Assembly (NCBI GenBank): GCA_030611115.1
Contig: JAUWQK010000110.1
Span: 1-5,338 of the forward strand
Direction: 5' to 3'
Source of the DNA: Deltaproteobacteria bacterium
GTDB taxonomy: Bacteria; Desulfobacterota; Desulfobacteria; Desulfobacterales; ETH-SRB1
DNA length: 5,338 nt
A program made the position numbers and the translations under genes. Below are positions 5,326 to 5,338 of this stretch, one piece after another. The stretch's first letter is position 1, and each line of letters starts with the position of its first letter. The notes beneath the pieces were generated by a model, which worked only from the letters and a program-made list of their open reading frames with translations, was not told where the DNA came from and searched no databases.

Positions 5326-5338
5326 GTTTAATTAAAAA

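Larger units (their letters stand above)
4926..5338. other. Gene-free right flank made of repeats and hairpins
   Basis: No coding frame with a ribosome binding site is seen on either strand. In order, the stretch holds a heptad array (4930-4964), one arm of a 13-bp inverted repeat (4969-4981), two hairpins (5007-5027, 5035-5053), a large heptad inverted repeat (5121-5247) enclosing the other 13-bp arm, and a small stem (5266-5290). It ends with a GC-rich hairpin (5309-5325). No clear intrinsic terminator follows the upstream gene: the nearest T-run, at 4985-4989, lacks a preceding perfect stem. Confidence 0.6.

Overview
This is an AT-rich bacterial chromosomal window with five plus-strand genes packed between two gene-free flanks of about 400 bases each. 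The base composition, the gpsA / small four-cysteine protein / pgk arrangement and the abundance of short 7-bp repeats suggest a sulfate-reducing Desulfobacterota (Desulfobacterales-like) genome. That assignment is inferred from family knowledge, not proven by the sequence.

Layout: positions 1-420 hold no convincing gene. They contain a weak hairpin (30-67) and a roughly 240-bp element bounded by 25-bp inverted repeats (127-151 / 342-366). A second inverted repeat of 7-bp units is nested inside it, and a plausible extended -10 promoter lies close to its right arm. Next comes a tight cluster: gpsA (glycerol-3-phosphate dehydrogenase), a 100-residue four-cysteine protein whose start overlaps the gpsA stop, and pgk (phosphoglycerate kinase) only 3 bases further on. 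These three look co-transcribed. After an array of seven perfect GGCTGAA units and one variant comes a TVP38/TMEM64-type (VTT-domain) membrane protein. A 353-residue soluble protein that I do not recognise follows, with a TTG start behind a strong Shine-Dalgarno. Positions 4926-5338 are gene-free and made of repeats: another heptad array, three compact hairpins, and a large imperfect inverted repeat of GAACATC/GATGTTC units.

Gene roles: GpsA makes sn-glycerol-3-phosphate from dihydroxyacetone phosphate for phospholipid synthesis. Pgk interconverts 1,3-bisphosphoglycerate and 3-phosphoglycerate in glycolysis/gluconeogenesis. The VTT-domain protein belongs to a family linked to membrane lipid homeostasis. 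The first three genes therefore sit around triose-phosphate use, but pgk is not next to gap or tpiA here.

The most notable non-coding signal is that nearly every gap, and the 3' end of one gene, carries tandem or inverted repeats of exactly 7-bp period but different unit sequence. In two places the array runs directly into the Shine-Dalgarno of the next gene. I found no complete mobile element, CRISPR array, tRNA or rRNA, and no defence or otherwise novel enzymatic system that I can support.
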